DNA from: DASPKX01 sp035627835
Lineage (GTDB): Bacteria; Verrucomicrobiota; Verrucomicrobiia; Limisphaerales; SXQI01
NCBI GenBank assembly: GCA_035627835.1
Contig: DASPKX010000112.1
Coordinates: 1 to 6,099, forward strand
Direction of reading: 5' to 3'
Length of the DNA stretch: 6,099 nt
Of the stretch, positions 1 to 5,045 are shown piece by piece (within the stretch, counting starts at the first letter, position 1; each line of letters begins with the position of its first letter). The notes beneath the pieces were generated by a model that had not been told where the DNA came from, did not search any database, and saw nothing but the letters and a program-made list of their open reading frames with translations. The translations under genes and the position numbers were made by a program.

Positions 1-569
1 TTGCTTCCCGGCTTGCTGATCACCGGATTCGAAGGGGCCGGGGAATTGTTCGGCAGATTGCGGTTCAGTGAAGCCATTTCGGTGACGACCTTTGTGCTCA
101 CTCCGCGATCCAGCAGATACTTCGATTGCTCATCAGTCAGATCAAAGACCTGTTTGGTGGCGCGCAGCTTCTCGATCATTTGGTCATCAGCGATTCCCGC
201 TTGCTCCAGCGCGACAACCTCATCCAGCGTGACGAAGCCGTCGCTGTTCACGTCCGCTGTGACAGCAGTCTTCGCTTGCTCGGCTGTTGCGGGAGCGGTC
301 TGGGCGTTTTGAGCGGCTTGCTCAACGGTTTTCTCATCGGAGTCTTTGCGATCGACTTGCTTGCCGATGACGTAACCGCCGGCAGCGCCAACAGCTCCGC
401 CAATGACGGCGCCAAGGGCGCGGTTCTTGGTGACCGTCGCTCCGACCGCGGCGCCAGTTGCGCCGCCGACCACCGCGCCTTGCTGCTCGTTGGAGCCTGG
501 AAGATTGCTGCACCCAACTCCCACGACCAACAGCGCGGAAGTGATAATCCCTGTGTTCACGATTTTCAT
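1..569 (-). CDS. Glycine-zipper lipoprotein with one EF-hand (C-terminus beyond the window)
   Basis: Probable envelope lipoprotein; 189 residues are visible and the frame stays open at the left edge. The signal peptide (residues 1-19) has Lys2, a hydrophobic stretch and a lipobox-like GVGC ending at Cys20, the expected lipidation site. Residues 31-69 are a glycine-zipper segment with GxxxG-type spacing (GAVVGGATGAAVGATV, then GAVIGGAVGAAGG), which in related families inserts into or lies along membranes. Residues 106-117 form a canonical EF-hand loop: Asp106, Asn108, Asp110, Gly111, Thr114 and Glu117 fall at the expected calcium-binding places. Residues 117-165 resemble a short helical module seen after glycine zippers in verrucomicrobial and planctomycetal proteins (recalled, not searched). 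The ATG at 569 is chosen because AAAGGAG sits 5 bases upstream. It is absent as a closed reading frame only because its stop is off the window. Exact function is unknown. Confidence 0.85.
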   Translation of the reverse strand, partial: MKIVNTGIITSALLVVGVGCSNLPGSNEQQGAVVGGATGAAVGATVTKNRALGAVIGGAVGAAGGYVIGKQVDRKDSDEKTVEQAAQNAQTAPATAEQAKTAVTADVNSDGFVTLDEVVALEQAGIADDQMIEKLRATKQVFDLTDEQSKYLLDRGVSTKVVTEMASLNRNLPNNSPAPSNPVISKPGS

Positions 570-592
570 GACTACTCCTTTACGTTCTCTCC

Positions 593-621
593 AACGCTCG
601 CCCAAAGCGTGGGTGTGTCAA
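593..621 (-). promoter_or_regulatory. Possible promoter of the glycine-zipper lipoprotein
   Basis: On the minus strand there is a perfect TTGACA (-35) at 621-616. At 17-base spacing the -10 hexamer is AGCGTT (598-593), which is a poor match, so only the -35 is convincing. The position, about 50 bases before the ATG at 569, is suitable. Confidence 0.25.
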
Positions 622-663
622 CGAGGGAGGCGTCTGTTTGGCGCGTAGGGCCAGCGTTCGCGG

Positions 664-688
664 CATCGGGAAACGCCCGATGTTTTTT
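664..688 (+). terminator. Rho-independent terminator reading rightward, without an obvious upstream gene
   Basis: CATCGGG (664-670) pairs perfectly with CCCGATG (676-682) around the loop AAACG, and six T residues (683-688) follow directly. The T run is on the plus strand only, so this terminates rightward transcription. The nearest gene to the left points the other way, so a short untranslated RNA starting between about 570 and 640 is one explanation; stopping antisense read-through is another. Confidence 0.6.
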
Positions 689-821
689 CGGGGCGAGTGG
701 CCCAATGGCAACGAAGCGGCGCAACCCTTTCAATGGCGCCGGGATAAGCGGAGCGGGCTCGATGCCGCGCTCGCTCTGGGCGAGGCAGCTTCCTCTGGCT
801 TTATTCCATGGAGATAAAGGT

Positions 822-935
822 ATGCTGACCATATTGAAGATCGCTGCGGCGGCAATTATTGGCCTGGCTGTGCTCAACCCATCATTCAGCCCTCGGGCTG
901 AAGATGCGAGCTGCAGCTGCAAAGCCGATGCTTAA
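822..935 (+). CDS. Possible small exported peptide (37 residues)
   Basis: A short frame beginning MLTILKIAAAAIIGLAVL. It looks like a signal peptide: a Lys near the start, a hydrophobic core of about 13 residues, and a possible cleavage site after SPRA at residue 30. The mature part would be only about seven residues and contains a Cys-Ser-Cys motif (Cys32, Cys34). A GGAG sits 8 bases before the ATG, which supports translation. It could be a remnant of a longer exported protein, since nothing recognisable follows the stop in the same frame. It lies 89 bases upstream of the Lgt-family gene in the same direction and could be its leader gene. I do not recognise a family. Chance remains possible because the frame is short. 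Confidence 0.4.
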   Translation: MLTILKIAAAAIIGLAVLNPSFSPRAEDASCSCKADA

Positions 936-984
936 GGACCGCGCGCCGCTCTCGCCCCGGTGAGGCGGCCGCACAGCGAATCAG

Positions 985-1013
985 CTCCGCCCAGGCCCAT
1001 AACCTGGGCGGAG
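985..1013 (+). promoter_or_regulatory. Strong hairpin covering the ribosome-binding site of the Lgt-family gene
   Basis: CTCCGCCCAGG (985-995) and CCTGGGCGGAG (1003-1013) form a perfect 11-base-pair stem, nine of them G-C, with a seven-base loop. No T run follows (TGATCTCTTCG), so it is not a standard intrinsic terminator. The last four bases of the 3' arm, GGAG (1010-1013), are the best Shine-Dalgarno candidate for the ATG at 1025. Folding would therefore hide the ribosome-binding site. Control of translation is an inference. Confidence 0.5.
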
Positions 1014-1024
1014 TGATCTCTTCG

Positions 1025-1939
1025 ATGCACCCGCGACTTTCAGAATACCCGCATATCAGCTCCTACAGCGCGATGCTCGTGCTGGGATACTTTCTGGCTT
1101 TCCTGCTCACGCGCGCCCGAGCCAAGCGAGCCGGGCTTGAGCCACGCCACATCGACAACCTGGGGCTGATGCTGCTGCTCGCGGGAGTTGCCGGGGCGAG
1201 GCTCTTTTCGCGGGCTTTCGAGATGCCCAACGTGCAGGGCCTTGATGTCCTCAAGCTATGGGAAGGAGGGGGGTTGGTGTTTTACGGCGGGTTCATTGCT
1301 TCAAGTGTCGTTTGCGTCACGTATGTGCTCGTGAATCGTCTTCCTTTCCTCAAAGCGTTGGACGCATTCGCGCCCGGCGTGCTCGTGGGTTTATCTGTGG
1401 GCCGAATTGGGTGCTTCCTCGCGGGTTGCTGCTGGGGGGATGTCTGCCTGGATCGCGCGTTCGTGGAGAGAACGATTCAAGATCCACAACGGGTTTTTCA
1501 GGTCCAAACACTGCCCGCGCTTTCGCCCGAAGGTTTCGCTTTAGCCGTGCAATTCCCGGCGCGCGCGGAGGCGGCTCGACAGCATCAAAGGTTGGGTTTG
1601 ATTCCCGCAGGCAGCGCGCGCTCAGCTCCCGTGCACGCGAGCCAACTTTACGAGGCGGCCCTTGCCGCTTTGGCTGCGTGGCTCTTGCATGTCTTTACGA
1701 AAACGAACCAGGGGTCAGGGCGAGCTGCGGGCCTGCTGTTGCTGAGTTACGCGATCATTCGTTTCGCAATTGAATTCGTTCGAGCGGACAATTCCCCAAG
1801 GTATTGGGGGATGACGCTCTCGCAGGTGGTCAGCCTGTTTATGATCGGGGCAGCGTTTGCGATAGCTCTTTGCCGGATGCGAACAGTCGCACTTGAAGCC
1901 CGCCCGCGACTCGCGCCTGAGACGATCACGCCACGTTAG
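1025..1939 (+). CDS. lgt: Lgt-family prolipoprotein diacylglyceryl transferase (variant active-site motifs)
   Basis: Integral inner-membrane protein of 304 residues, close to the family length of about 290, with about seven hydrophobic segments. Lgt moves diacylglyceryl from phosphatidylglycerol to the lipobox cysteine of preprolipoproteins. Family landmarks: WEGGGLVFYGG (79-89), GRIGCFLAGCCWG (126-138), HASQLYE (204-210) and IRFAIEFVR (245-253). Arg127, Glu210, Arg246, Glu250 and Arg253 match conserved E. coli positions (Arg143, Glu202, Arg239, Glu243, Arg246). Differences: Tyr87 replaces E. coli His103, and the GNFxNGExxG signature becomes GCFxAGCCWG, replacing Asn146 and Glu151 with cysteines. 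Such cysteine-rich variants occur in several non-proteobacterial groups (from memory), so it may be the normal enzyme or a paralogue. ATG 1025 is preferred over GTG 1013: GGAG lies 11 bases before the ATG, whereas the GTG overlaps that GGAG. Its stop overlaps that of the convergent acetyltransferase. Confidence 0.85.
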   Translation: MHPRLSEYPHISSYSAMLVLGYFLAFLLTRARAKRAGLEPRHIDNLGLMLLLAGVAGARLFSRAFEMPNVQGLDVLKLWEGGGLVFYGGFIASSVVCVTYVLVNRLPFLKALDAFAPGVLVGLSVGRIGCFLAGCCWGDVCLDRAFVERTIQDPQRVFQVQTLPALSPEGFALAVQFPARAEAARQHQRLGLIPAGSARSAPVHASQLYEAALAALAAWLLHVFTKTNQGSGRAAGLLLLSYAIIRFAIEFVRADNSPRYWGMTLSQVVSLFMIGAAFAIALCRMRTVALEARPRLAPETITPR

Positions 1940-2448
1940 GCGGCGTCGAAAAGCAGCTCCATGTAAACCACATCGAGCCAGCGCCCAAATTTGAAGCCGA
2001 CTTTCTGGAATCGGCCCACTTCGAAGAAGCCGTGCTGGGCGTGAAGGTGGATGCTCGCGGCGTTGTCAGCATCAATGATGGCGATGACGCAACGGAGACC
2101 TTTGGCCCGAGCGGCGGCGATCAAAGCGCGCAGAAGGGCCTTTCCCACGCCCTTTCCACGATGCGGCGCGGCTACATAAATGGAGTTTTCAGTCGTGAAC
2201 CGGTAGCCGGGCCGGTCATGAAAGCGGCTTAAGGAGCCCCATCCGAGAACTTCGTTAGAGTCTCCTTCGACGACGAAGATGGGATACCCTTGCTGCGCAT
2301 GATCCTCGAACCACGCGATCCGATGCTCAAGGGTCCGCGGCTCATAATCATAAGTCGCGGTGGTGCTTAAAACGGCGTCGTTGTAGATCGCCAGTATTGC
2401 GGGGAGATCGCCTCTGGCCGCCGGTCGAAGTTTCAAGCTGCCCTGCAT
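1936..2448 (-). CDS. GNAT N-acetyltransferase, phosphinothricin/methionine-sulfoximine acetyltransferase type
   Basis: A cytoplasmic acetyl-CoA-dependent acetyltransferase of 170 residues, the usual length of the Pat/YncA (MnaT) group. Evidence: an N-terminal LKLRPAARGDLPAILAIYN (5-23), the acetyl-CoA pyrophosphate loop HRGKGVGKAL (96-105) after the strand SIYVAA, a NAASIHLHAQHGFFEVG block (129-145), and the C-terminal VGFKFGRWLDVVYMEL (150-165) typical of this group. Relatives acetylate phosphinothricin, methionine sulfoximine or the amino group of some amino acids; the substrate here is not certain. It is the last gene of the minus-strand cluster, 25 bases after the small membrane protein. 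No clear Shine-Dalgarno precedes the ATG at 2448, consistent with coupling to upstream translation or an SD-independent start. The stop codon overlaps that of the convergent Lgt-family gene by four bases. Confidence 0.88.
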   Translation of the reverse strand: MQGSLKLRPAARGDLPAILAIYNDAVLSTTATYDYEPRTLEHRIAWFEDHAQQGYPIFVVEGDSNEVLGWGSLSRFHDRPGYRFTTENSIYVAAPHRGKGVGKALLRALIAAARAKGLRCVIAIIDADNAASIHLHAQHGFFEVGRFQKVGFKFGRWLDVVYMELLFDAA

Positions 2449-2473
2449 ATTTCAGGGGCAGGTAGGTGTGCGT

Positions 2474-2701
2474 TTAGTGGCGGTTGGGGCCGGATGTCCG
2501 ATCGCCGCCTGTCACAGCAGCATTCTTTGAGGCGTCGGCCTCGACGAATTCCGCAGTGAGGAAAATGAAGAAAAGAATCAGCGACACACCAGCGAAAGCC
2601 AGGATCAAAGCGCTGACCATGTGAAGCTTTATGATATGCGTCACGATGTAGAGCCCGGTCAGGAGGGCTCCGACGATTAAAAACAGCTTGCTCTTCTTCA
2701 C
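2474..2701 (-). CDS. Small two-helix membrane protein, function unknown
   Basis: Seventy-five residues. Two hydrophobic segments, about 5-22 and 28-50, separated by a short basic/His-containing loop (THIIKLH), then a hydrophilic tail of about 25 residues ending in PNRH. The positive N-terminus (KKSK) suggests an N-in, C-in hairpin in the inner membrane. The start is GTG at 2701; an in-frame TAG lies a few codons upstream with no other start between, so GTG is the only reasonable choice, although no good ribosome-binding site is seen. It lies 64 bases after the NDK stop and 25 before the GNAT, so it is probably co-transcribed with them. An overlapping frame in this stretch (to 2759) starts with TTG and gives a Cys/Arg-rich protein, so it was not called. 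No family recognised. Confidence 0.7.
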   Translation of the reverse strand: MKKSKLFLIVGALLTGLYIVTHIIKLHMVSALILAFAGVSLILFFIFLTAEFVEADASKNAAVTGGDRTSGPNRH

Positions 2702-2744
2702 GGCGCGTAATGTTGGGATTCTCTACTTTGAAATCAACGGGAAA

Positions 2745-2760
2745 ATTGTCCTTGGACAAT
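2745..2760 (-). repeat. Inverted repeat after the NDK gene; weak terminator or operator
   Basis: ATTGTCC (2745-2751) and GGACAAT (2754-2760) are perfect inverted copies separated by two bases. The dyad starts five bases after the NDK stop on the minus strand. As RNA it could form ATTGTC-CAAG-GACAAT followed by a short T run, a weak attenuating terminator before the membrane-protein gene. A protein-binding site is the alternative. Confidence 0.35.
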
Positions 2761-2765
2761 ATCGC

Positions 2766-3941
2766 TTATTTGATGCTGCCGTAAAACTCCTCGGCGACAC
2801 GTTTGAAGTTATTGTCGGCGACGTTGACGATTCCGATTTCGCGTTTGGCGTTGTCCTCTGAATCGCTCGCGTGGGCGGCGTTGATCATGATCGTTTGGCC
2901 GAACTCGCGGCGGATGGAGCCAGGAGGCGCTTTGGAAGGGTCTGTGGGTCCGAGGACATCCCGGATCTTCCGCACCGCTTCGGGGCCTTCGTAAACCAGG
3001 GCGATGCACTTCTCGCTGCCCGGAGCTTTCATCTGCTGCTCATCGCATTCAGCGGGGGAGCGGCCGGACATAAAGCGCACGATGTTGCCGAATTGATTAT
3101 CGCCGAAGAGCGGCCCAAGGATTTGGCCGATGGCGCGCTCCTCATTTGAGGGGACTGGGAAGCCGAGTTCTTTCTCGATGAGCACTTTCGCTTTGGCGCC
3201 TACGACATCGTGGAATTTGGTGCGCAGGATTTCGAGCACTGGACCGTAGAAGGCCATAGCCTGCTCAACGCTGAAGCGATGAACTTTAATCCCGACAATG
3301 TACAGGCCGGTGCGGGAGAAGAAATCGATGACATTCCCAGGACGGCCGGTCGGAAAGCGGAAGTTGTCAGGCTTAATTAAGACAAGCGTCCGCTGCGGGA
3401 CATCATTGGGGCCATGCTGAATGGTATTTTCGAGAATGCCGCCGTCTGTGTCGGAGTAGCGCGCCCATAACTTGAGCTTCGTCTGAGCTTCCTCAACGTT
3501 GGGGGCCGCAAGGACCGCGGGCTCGAAATAACGGACAGCGCCGTTCTCATCGAGGATCAGGTCGCCATAGGTGTCGCGAATGGTTTCACCGCCGCGCCGT
3601 TCCGCGCTGATGTTGCCGACGACGGAGCGCACTTTGCGGACGGCATCCTCGCCGCGGAACAGCAGCATCATCACCCGCCGGCGCCGACCGGTTTTTGGGT
3701 CGGGCATCAGGTTCTGGAGTATGTAATCGCGGATCAACTCCTGAATGCGGCGATCCTGGGGATCGTTGGCTGAGACGATTTCCTGGGCGTACTCACGAAC
3801 GAGCTGCTCGGAAGGCGCGAACATGCGCGCGGCAACGAGGTCGAGGCCGGTGCGGGTGATCAAGCGGGCGAAGATACCGCCAGTGCGCGACTTGTGCAGG
3901 GAGTACGGGGTGATGATTGCGTAAGCGAGTTGTTCAGACAT
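2766..3941 (-). CDS. Double-domain nucleoside diphosphate kinase with inactive first domain
   Basis: Nucleoside diphosphate kinases pass the gamma-phosphate of one NTP to another NDP through a phospho-histidine; the usual bacterial enzyme has about 140 residues, this one 391. Domain 2 (about 184-390) keeps the catalytic set: Lys190 in TLVLIKPD, Arg327 and Thr333 in IRDVLGPTDP, Arg344, Asn354, and the active-site His357 in NAAHASDS. It carries about 65 extra residues between FYGP (231-234) and the YEGPEAV strand, in two inserts around a retained FGNIVRFMSG. Domain 1 (about 5-160) has the same fold signals (AYAIITPYSL, GGIFARL, EDAVRKVRSVVG, TIRDTYGD) but Thr11 replaces the Lys and Val136 sits where the His should be, so it is probably a structural or regulatory pseudo-kinase. 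The start at 3941 gives the natural NDK beginning MSEQLAYAII; longer versions add a basic out-of-family leader read from the upstream gene. It follows the zinc ribbon by 23 bases. Confidence 0.85.
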   Translation of the reverse strand: MSEQLAYAIITPYSLHKSRTGGIFARLITRTGLDLVAARMFAPSEQLVREYAQEIVSANDPQDRRIQELIRDYILQNLMPDPKTGRRRRVMMLLFRGEDAVRKVRSVVGNISAERRGGETIRDTYGDLILDENGAVRYFEPAVLAAPNVEEAQTKLKLWARYSDTDGGILENTIQHGPNDVPQRTLVLIKPDNFRFPTGRPGNVIDFFSRTGLYIVGIKVHRFSVEQAMAFYGPVLEILRTKFHDVVGAKAKVLIEKELGFPVPSNEERAIGQILGPLFGDNQFGNIVRFMSGRSPAECDEQQMKAPGSEKCIALVYEGPEAVRKIRDVLGPTDPSKAPPGSIRREFGQTIMINAAHASDSEDNAKREIGIVNVADNNFKRVAEEFYGSIK

Positions 3942-3964
3942 AACCAACCGGGGAGAGGAGCGGA

Positions 3965-4144
3965 TTAGCTGGCCTTGTTTGCGTCGGGGGCGGGAGAGGC
4001 TTTGCCGCCGAGGATCTTGAACATGACGACACCGCAGGTGGGGCACTTGCCCTTGATTGCCTTGCGGCCGTTTTTGAGGGTCTCCTCAACGGCGTCGGCG
4101 ATCTCCTTCTTTGATTTGCACTTAACGCAGTAACCTTCGGCCAT
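3965..4144 (-). CDS. Small zinc-ribbon protein (DUF5679-like)
   Basis: Fifty-nine residues, with two zinc-knuckle pairs: Cys6/Cys9 in YCVKCKSKKEI and Cys34/Cys37 in GKCPTCGVVMFKIL. The 24-residue spacer holds a basic helix (ETLKNGRKAIKG). This layout matches the DUF5679 zinc ribbon, which resembles the C-terminal ribbons of topoisomerase I (from memory); nucleic-acid or protein binding is inferred. The C-terminal 13 residues are low-complexity Ala/Pro/Lys. The ATG at 4144 is chosen because GAGGA lies 7 bases upstream and the protein then starts at its family-typical MAEGYC; an in-frame start at 4219 would add 25 unrelated residues and would begin at or upstream of the likely promoter elements. 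First gene of the minus-strand cluster, 23 bases before the NDK. Confidence 0.85.
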   Translation of the reverse strand: MAEGYCVKCKSKKEIADAVEETLKNGRKAIKGKCPTCGVVMFKILGGKASPAPDANKAS

Positions 4145-4199
4145 ATCCTGTTCCTCGAGCGGAGTTCCCCCAAAATGCGGCGAGCGCAACCCGCCCCGC

Positions 4200-4229
4200 A
4201 CTTTAGGTGTGGTTTTCACGGCCCGTCAA
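4200..4229 (-). promoter_or_regulatory. Likely promoter of the zinc ribbon-NDK-membrane protein-GNAT cluster
   Basis: Reading leftward: TTGACG (4229-4224, five of six matches to the -35), an 18-base spacer, then TAAAGT (4205-4200, four of six to the -10). Transcription would start near 4193, about 48 bases before the zinc-ribbon ATG. Confidence 0.4.
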
Positions 4230-4241
4230 CCCGTAAGGGTT
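4228..4241. repeat. Short dyad next to the cluster promoter
   Basis: AACCC (4228-4232) and GGGTT (4237-4241) are inverted copies around GTAA, overlapping the outer edge of the -35 element. It could be an operator or a weak hairpin; an outer GGCC/GGCC pair extends it loosely. Confidence 0.25.
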
Positions 4242-4291
4242 TGTCACAGGCCGCTGGAGGTTGATGTGAAGGAGCCGCGCGTTTTCGGGGA

Positions 4292-4331
4292 ATCGTGTAA
4301 AAGCGTGTATTATCGTGTAAAAGCGTGTATG
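4292..4331 (+). repeat. Tandem 20-base repeat built of four CGTGTA units at 10-base period
   Basis: Two tandem copies of ATCGTGTAAAAGCGTGTAT plus a variable last base (4292-4311 and 4312-4331). Each contains CGTGTA twice, so the hexamer occurs at 4294, 4304, 4314 and 4324, exactly one helical turn apart. The repeat straddles the 3' end of the gene at 4310-4990: on the minus strand the second copy encodes the last residues (IHAFTR) and the stop codon comes from the junction. Such phasing is typical of protein-binding iterons or operators (inference). Confidence 0.75.
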
Positions 4332-4990
4332 TCCGAAACTTCGTGCGGGTTGGCGCTGAAGCCGCTTTGTGGCTTAAACGAGGTGGCGGAGCGTTCGTGG
4401 CTGTTCGTTGTCGGAGCGGTGGCCGATGTGGCGCTCTCCTCGTTGTTCCCGGGTTGCTCAGCGGCGACCGGGTTCTCATTAACCTCGCGTGCCGGCGCAT
4501 CTATGACTGGGGTGACCGGGGTTGAAGCCTCAGGACTGCGGCTCCGAGAAATGGCGTCCAGTTTACGGGCCAGGTCGCGCTCGCGCAGTTCCTGGGAGCG
4601 AATGCGCAGGAGCAGATCGGTGAGTTTGACCAGGCGATCTTCGTTGCCGTTGGGAGAGCCGGACAAAGCGAGGACGTGCTGCTCGATCAACTCCCGGGCA
4701 AGCACGAAGTATGGGTGAGGCTCGGCTTTCAATGAAGCGGCCGTCTCCTTGAACTCGGCAAGGGACTGCTCGCGCTCCCTTCGCAATTGGGCGGGGAGAT
4801 GCTTAACATAGAAGCGCTGGAGGGAGGTGACGCTGACGTCCAGGCCGCAGCCATGAGGGGCAGGGGCGGACAGGTGGCGTTGGACACTGGCGTAGGAGTG
4901 CTCAGAGAGCCAGGCGAGGATTTGCTCGCGCTGGGCCAAGGGGAGGTTTCCTAGGACATCGTCGGGGCGGGTTTTTCGAGTCGCATTCAT
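4310..4990 (-). CDS. Protein of unknown function flanked by CGTGTA repeats; possible DNA-binding domain
   Basis: Two hundred and twenty-six residues. Residues 10-66 form a compact, mostly helical domain (LPLAQREQILAWL, SYASVQRHL, then a PAPHGCGLDVSVTSLQRFY block) that looks like a helix-turn-helix, vaguely like small phage DNA-packaging proteins of the Mu gp27/DUF3486 type; this is a weak resemblance from memory. Residues 67-90 and 117-147 are charged helices with coiled-coil character (RREREQ, RIRSQELRERDLARKL). Residues 148-226 are a low-complexity Ser/Thr/Pro/Ala/Asn tail, probably disordered. No transposase or recombinase catalytic pattern is visible. Its last codons lie in the 20-base tandem repeat, and related repeats lie in its promoter. 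No strong Shine-Dalgarno precedes the ATG at 4990. The gene stands 107 bases after the Gre-family gene and 165 before the zinc ribbon. Coding is supported by length, ordinary composition and the helical N-terminus. Confidence 0.65.
   Translation of the reverse strand: MNATRKTRPDDVLGNLPLAQREQILAWLSEHSYASVQRHLSAPAPHGCGLDVSVTSLQRFYVKHLPAQLRREREQSLAEFKETAASLKAEPHPYFVLARELIEQHVLALSGSPNGNEDRLVKLTDLLLRIRSQELRERDLARKLDAISRSRSPEASTPVTPVIDAPAREVNENPVAAEQPGNNEESATSATAPTTNSHERSATSFKPQSGFSANPHEVSDIHAFTR
4320..4333 (+). repeat. Left copy of a 14-base direct repeat
   Basis: AAAGCGTGTATGTC, identical and in the same orientation as 5030-5043 on the other side of the unknown gene. It overlaps the inner copy of the tandem repeat. 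Confidence 0.7.
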
Positions 4991-5008
4991 GTATGGTTAC
5001 TTTCTGTT

Positions 5009-5045
5009 TTACATGACGTGTAATCCTGGAAAGCGTGTATGTCAA
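5009..5045 (-). promoter_or_regulatory. Promoter with embedded CGTGTA operators upstream of the unknown gene
   Basis: On the minus strand a perfect TTGACA (-35) lies at 5045-5040. Directly next to it is TACACG (5039-5034), the complement of CGTGTA, and a second TACACG (5022-5017) falls where a -10 would be with 17-base spacing (three of six matches). The second copy is half of a 15-base near-palindrome, TTACATG-A-CGTGTAA (5009-5023), with one mismatched pair. Repressor sites in this place would block polymerase; autoregulation by the adjacent gene product is inferred. Confidence 0.45.
5030..5043 (+). repeat. Right copy of the 14-base direct repeat
   Basis: AAAGCGTGTATGTC, a perfect match to 4320-4333. 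It includes one CGTGTA unit and most of the -35 box of the unknown gene. Confidence 0.7.

Larger units (their letters stand above)
570..821. other. Non-coding stretch between divergent genes
   Basis: No convincing gene is seen here. It holds the leader and possible promoter of the left lipoprotein, an intrinsic terminator pointing right (664-688), and a short hairpin CTCGC-TCTGG-GCGAG at 770-784. Long open frames cross this area on both strands, but their translations are Arg-, Ala- and Pro-rich, unlike any recognisable protein, as expected from GC-rich chance frames. Confidence 0.5.

Noticed and set aside
572..922. Minus-strand frame of 116 codons just upstream of the left lipoprotein
   Set aside because: No ribosome-binding site, no recognisable sequence, it crosses a clear terminator hairpin, and its last codons are the Shine-Dalgarno of the next gene.
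126..935. Long plus-strand frame (269 codons) across the left end
   Set aside because: It is antisense to the well-supported lipoprotein, has no family features, and its last part merely reads through the short signal-peptide frame. GC-rich DNA produces such chance frames.
1258..1773. Plus-strand frame of 171 codons inside the Lgt-family gene
   Set aside because: Arg/Gly/Ser-rich shadow of a gene with clear family motifs in the other frame.
2433..2759. Minus-strand frame of 108 codons over the small membrane protein
   Set aside because: TTG start and a Cys/Arg/His-rich translation with no fold signals, whereas the other frame gives two clean membrane helices.
4292..4331. Repeat array considered as CRISPR
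   Set aside because: The units are 20 bases, directly adjacent and without unique spacers, and no cas gene is present.
4209..4718. Plus-strand frame of 169 codons opposite the unknown gene
   Set aside because: Translation is a Ser/Arg-rich shadow without domain features. The minus-strand frame has a better N-terminal domain. Because the minus-strand gene is itself unrecognised, this is rejected with moderate certainty.
4310..4990. Unknown gene considered as a classical insertion-sequence transposase
   Set aside because: No DDE, HUH or serine/tyrosine recombinase residues in a plausible arrangement, and no clear target-site duplication outside the repeats.
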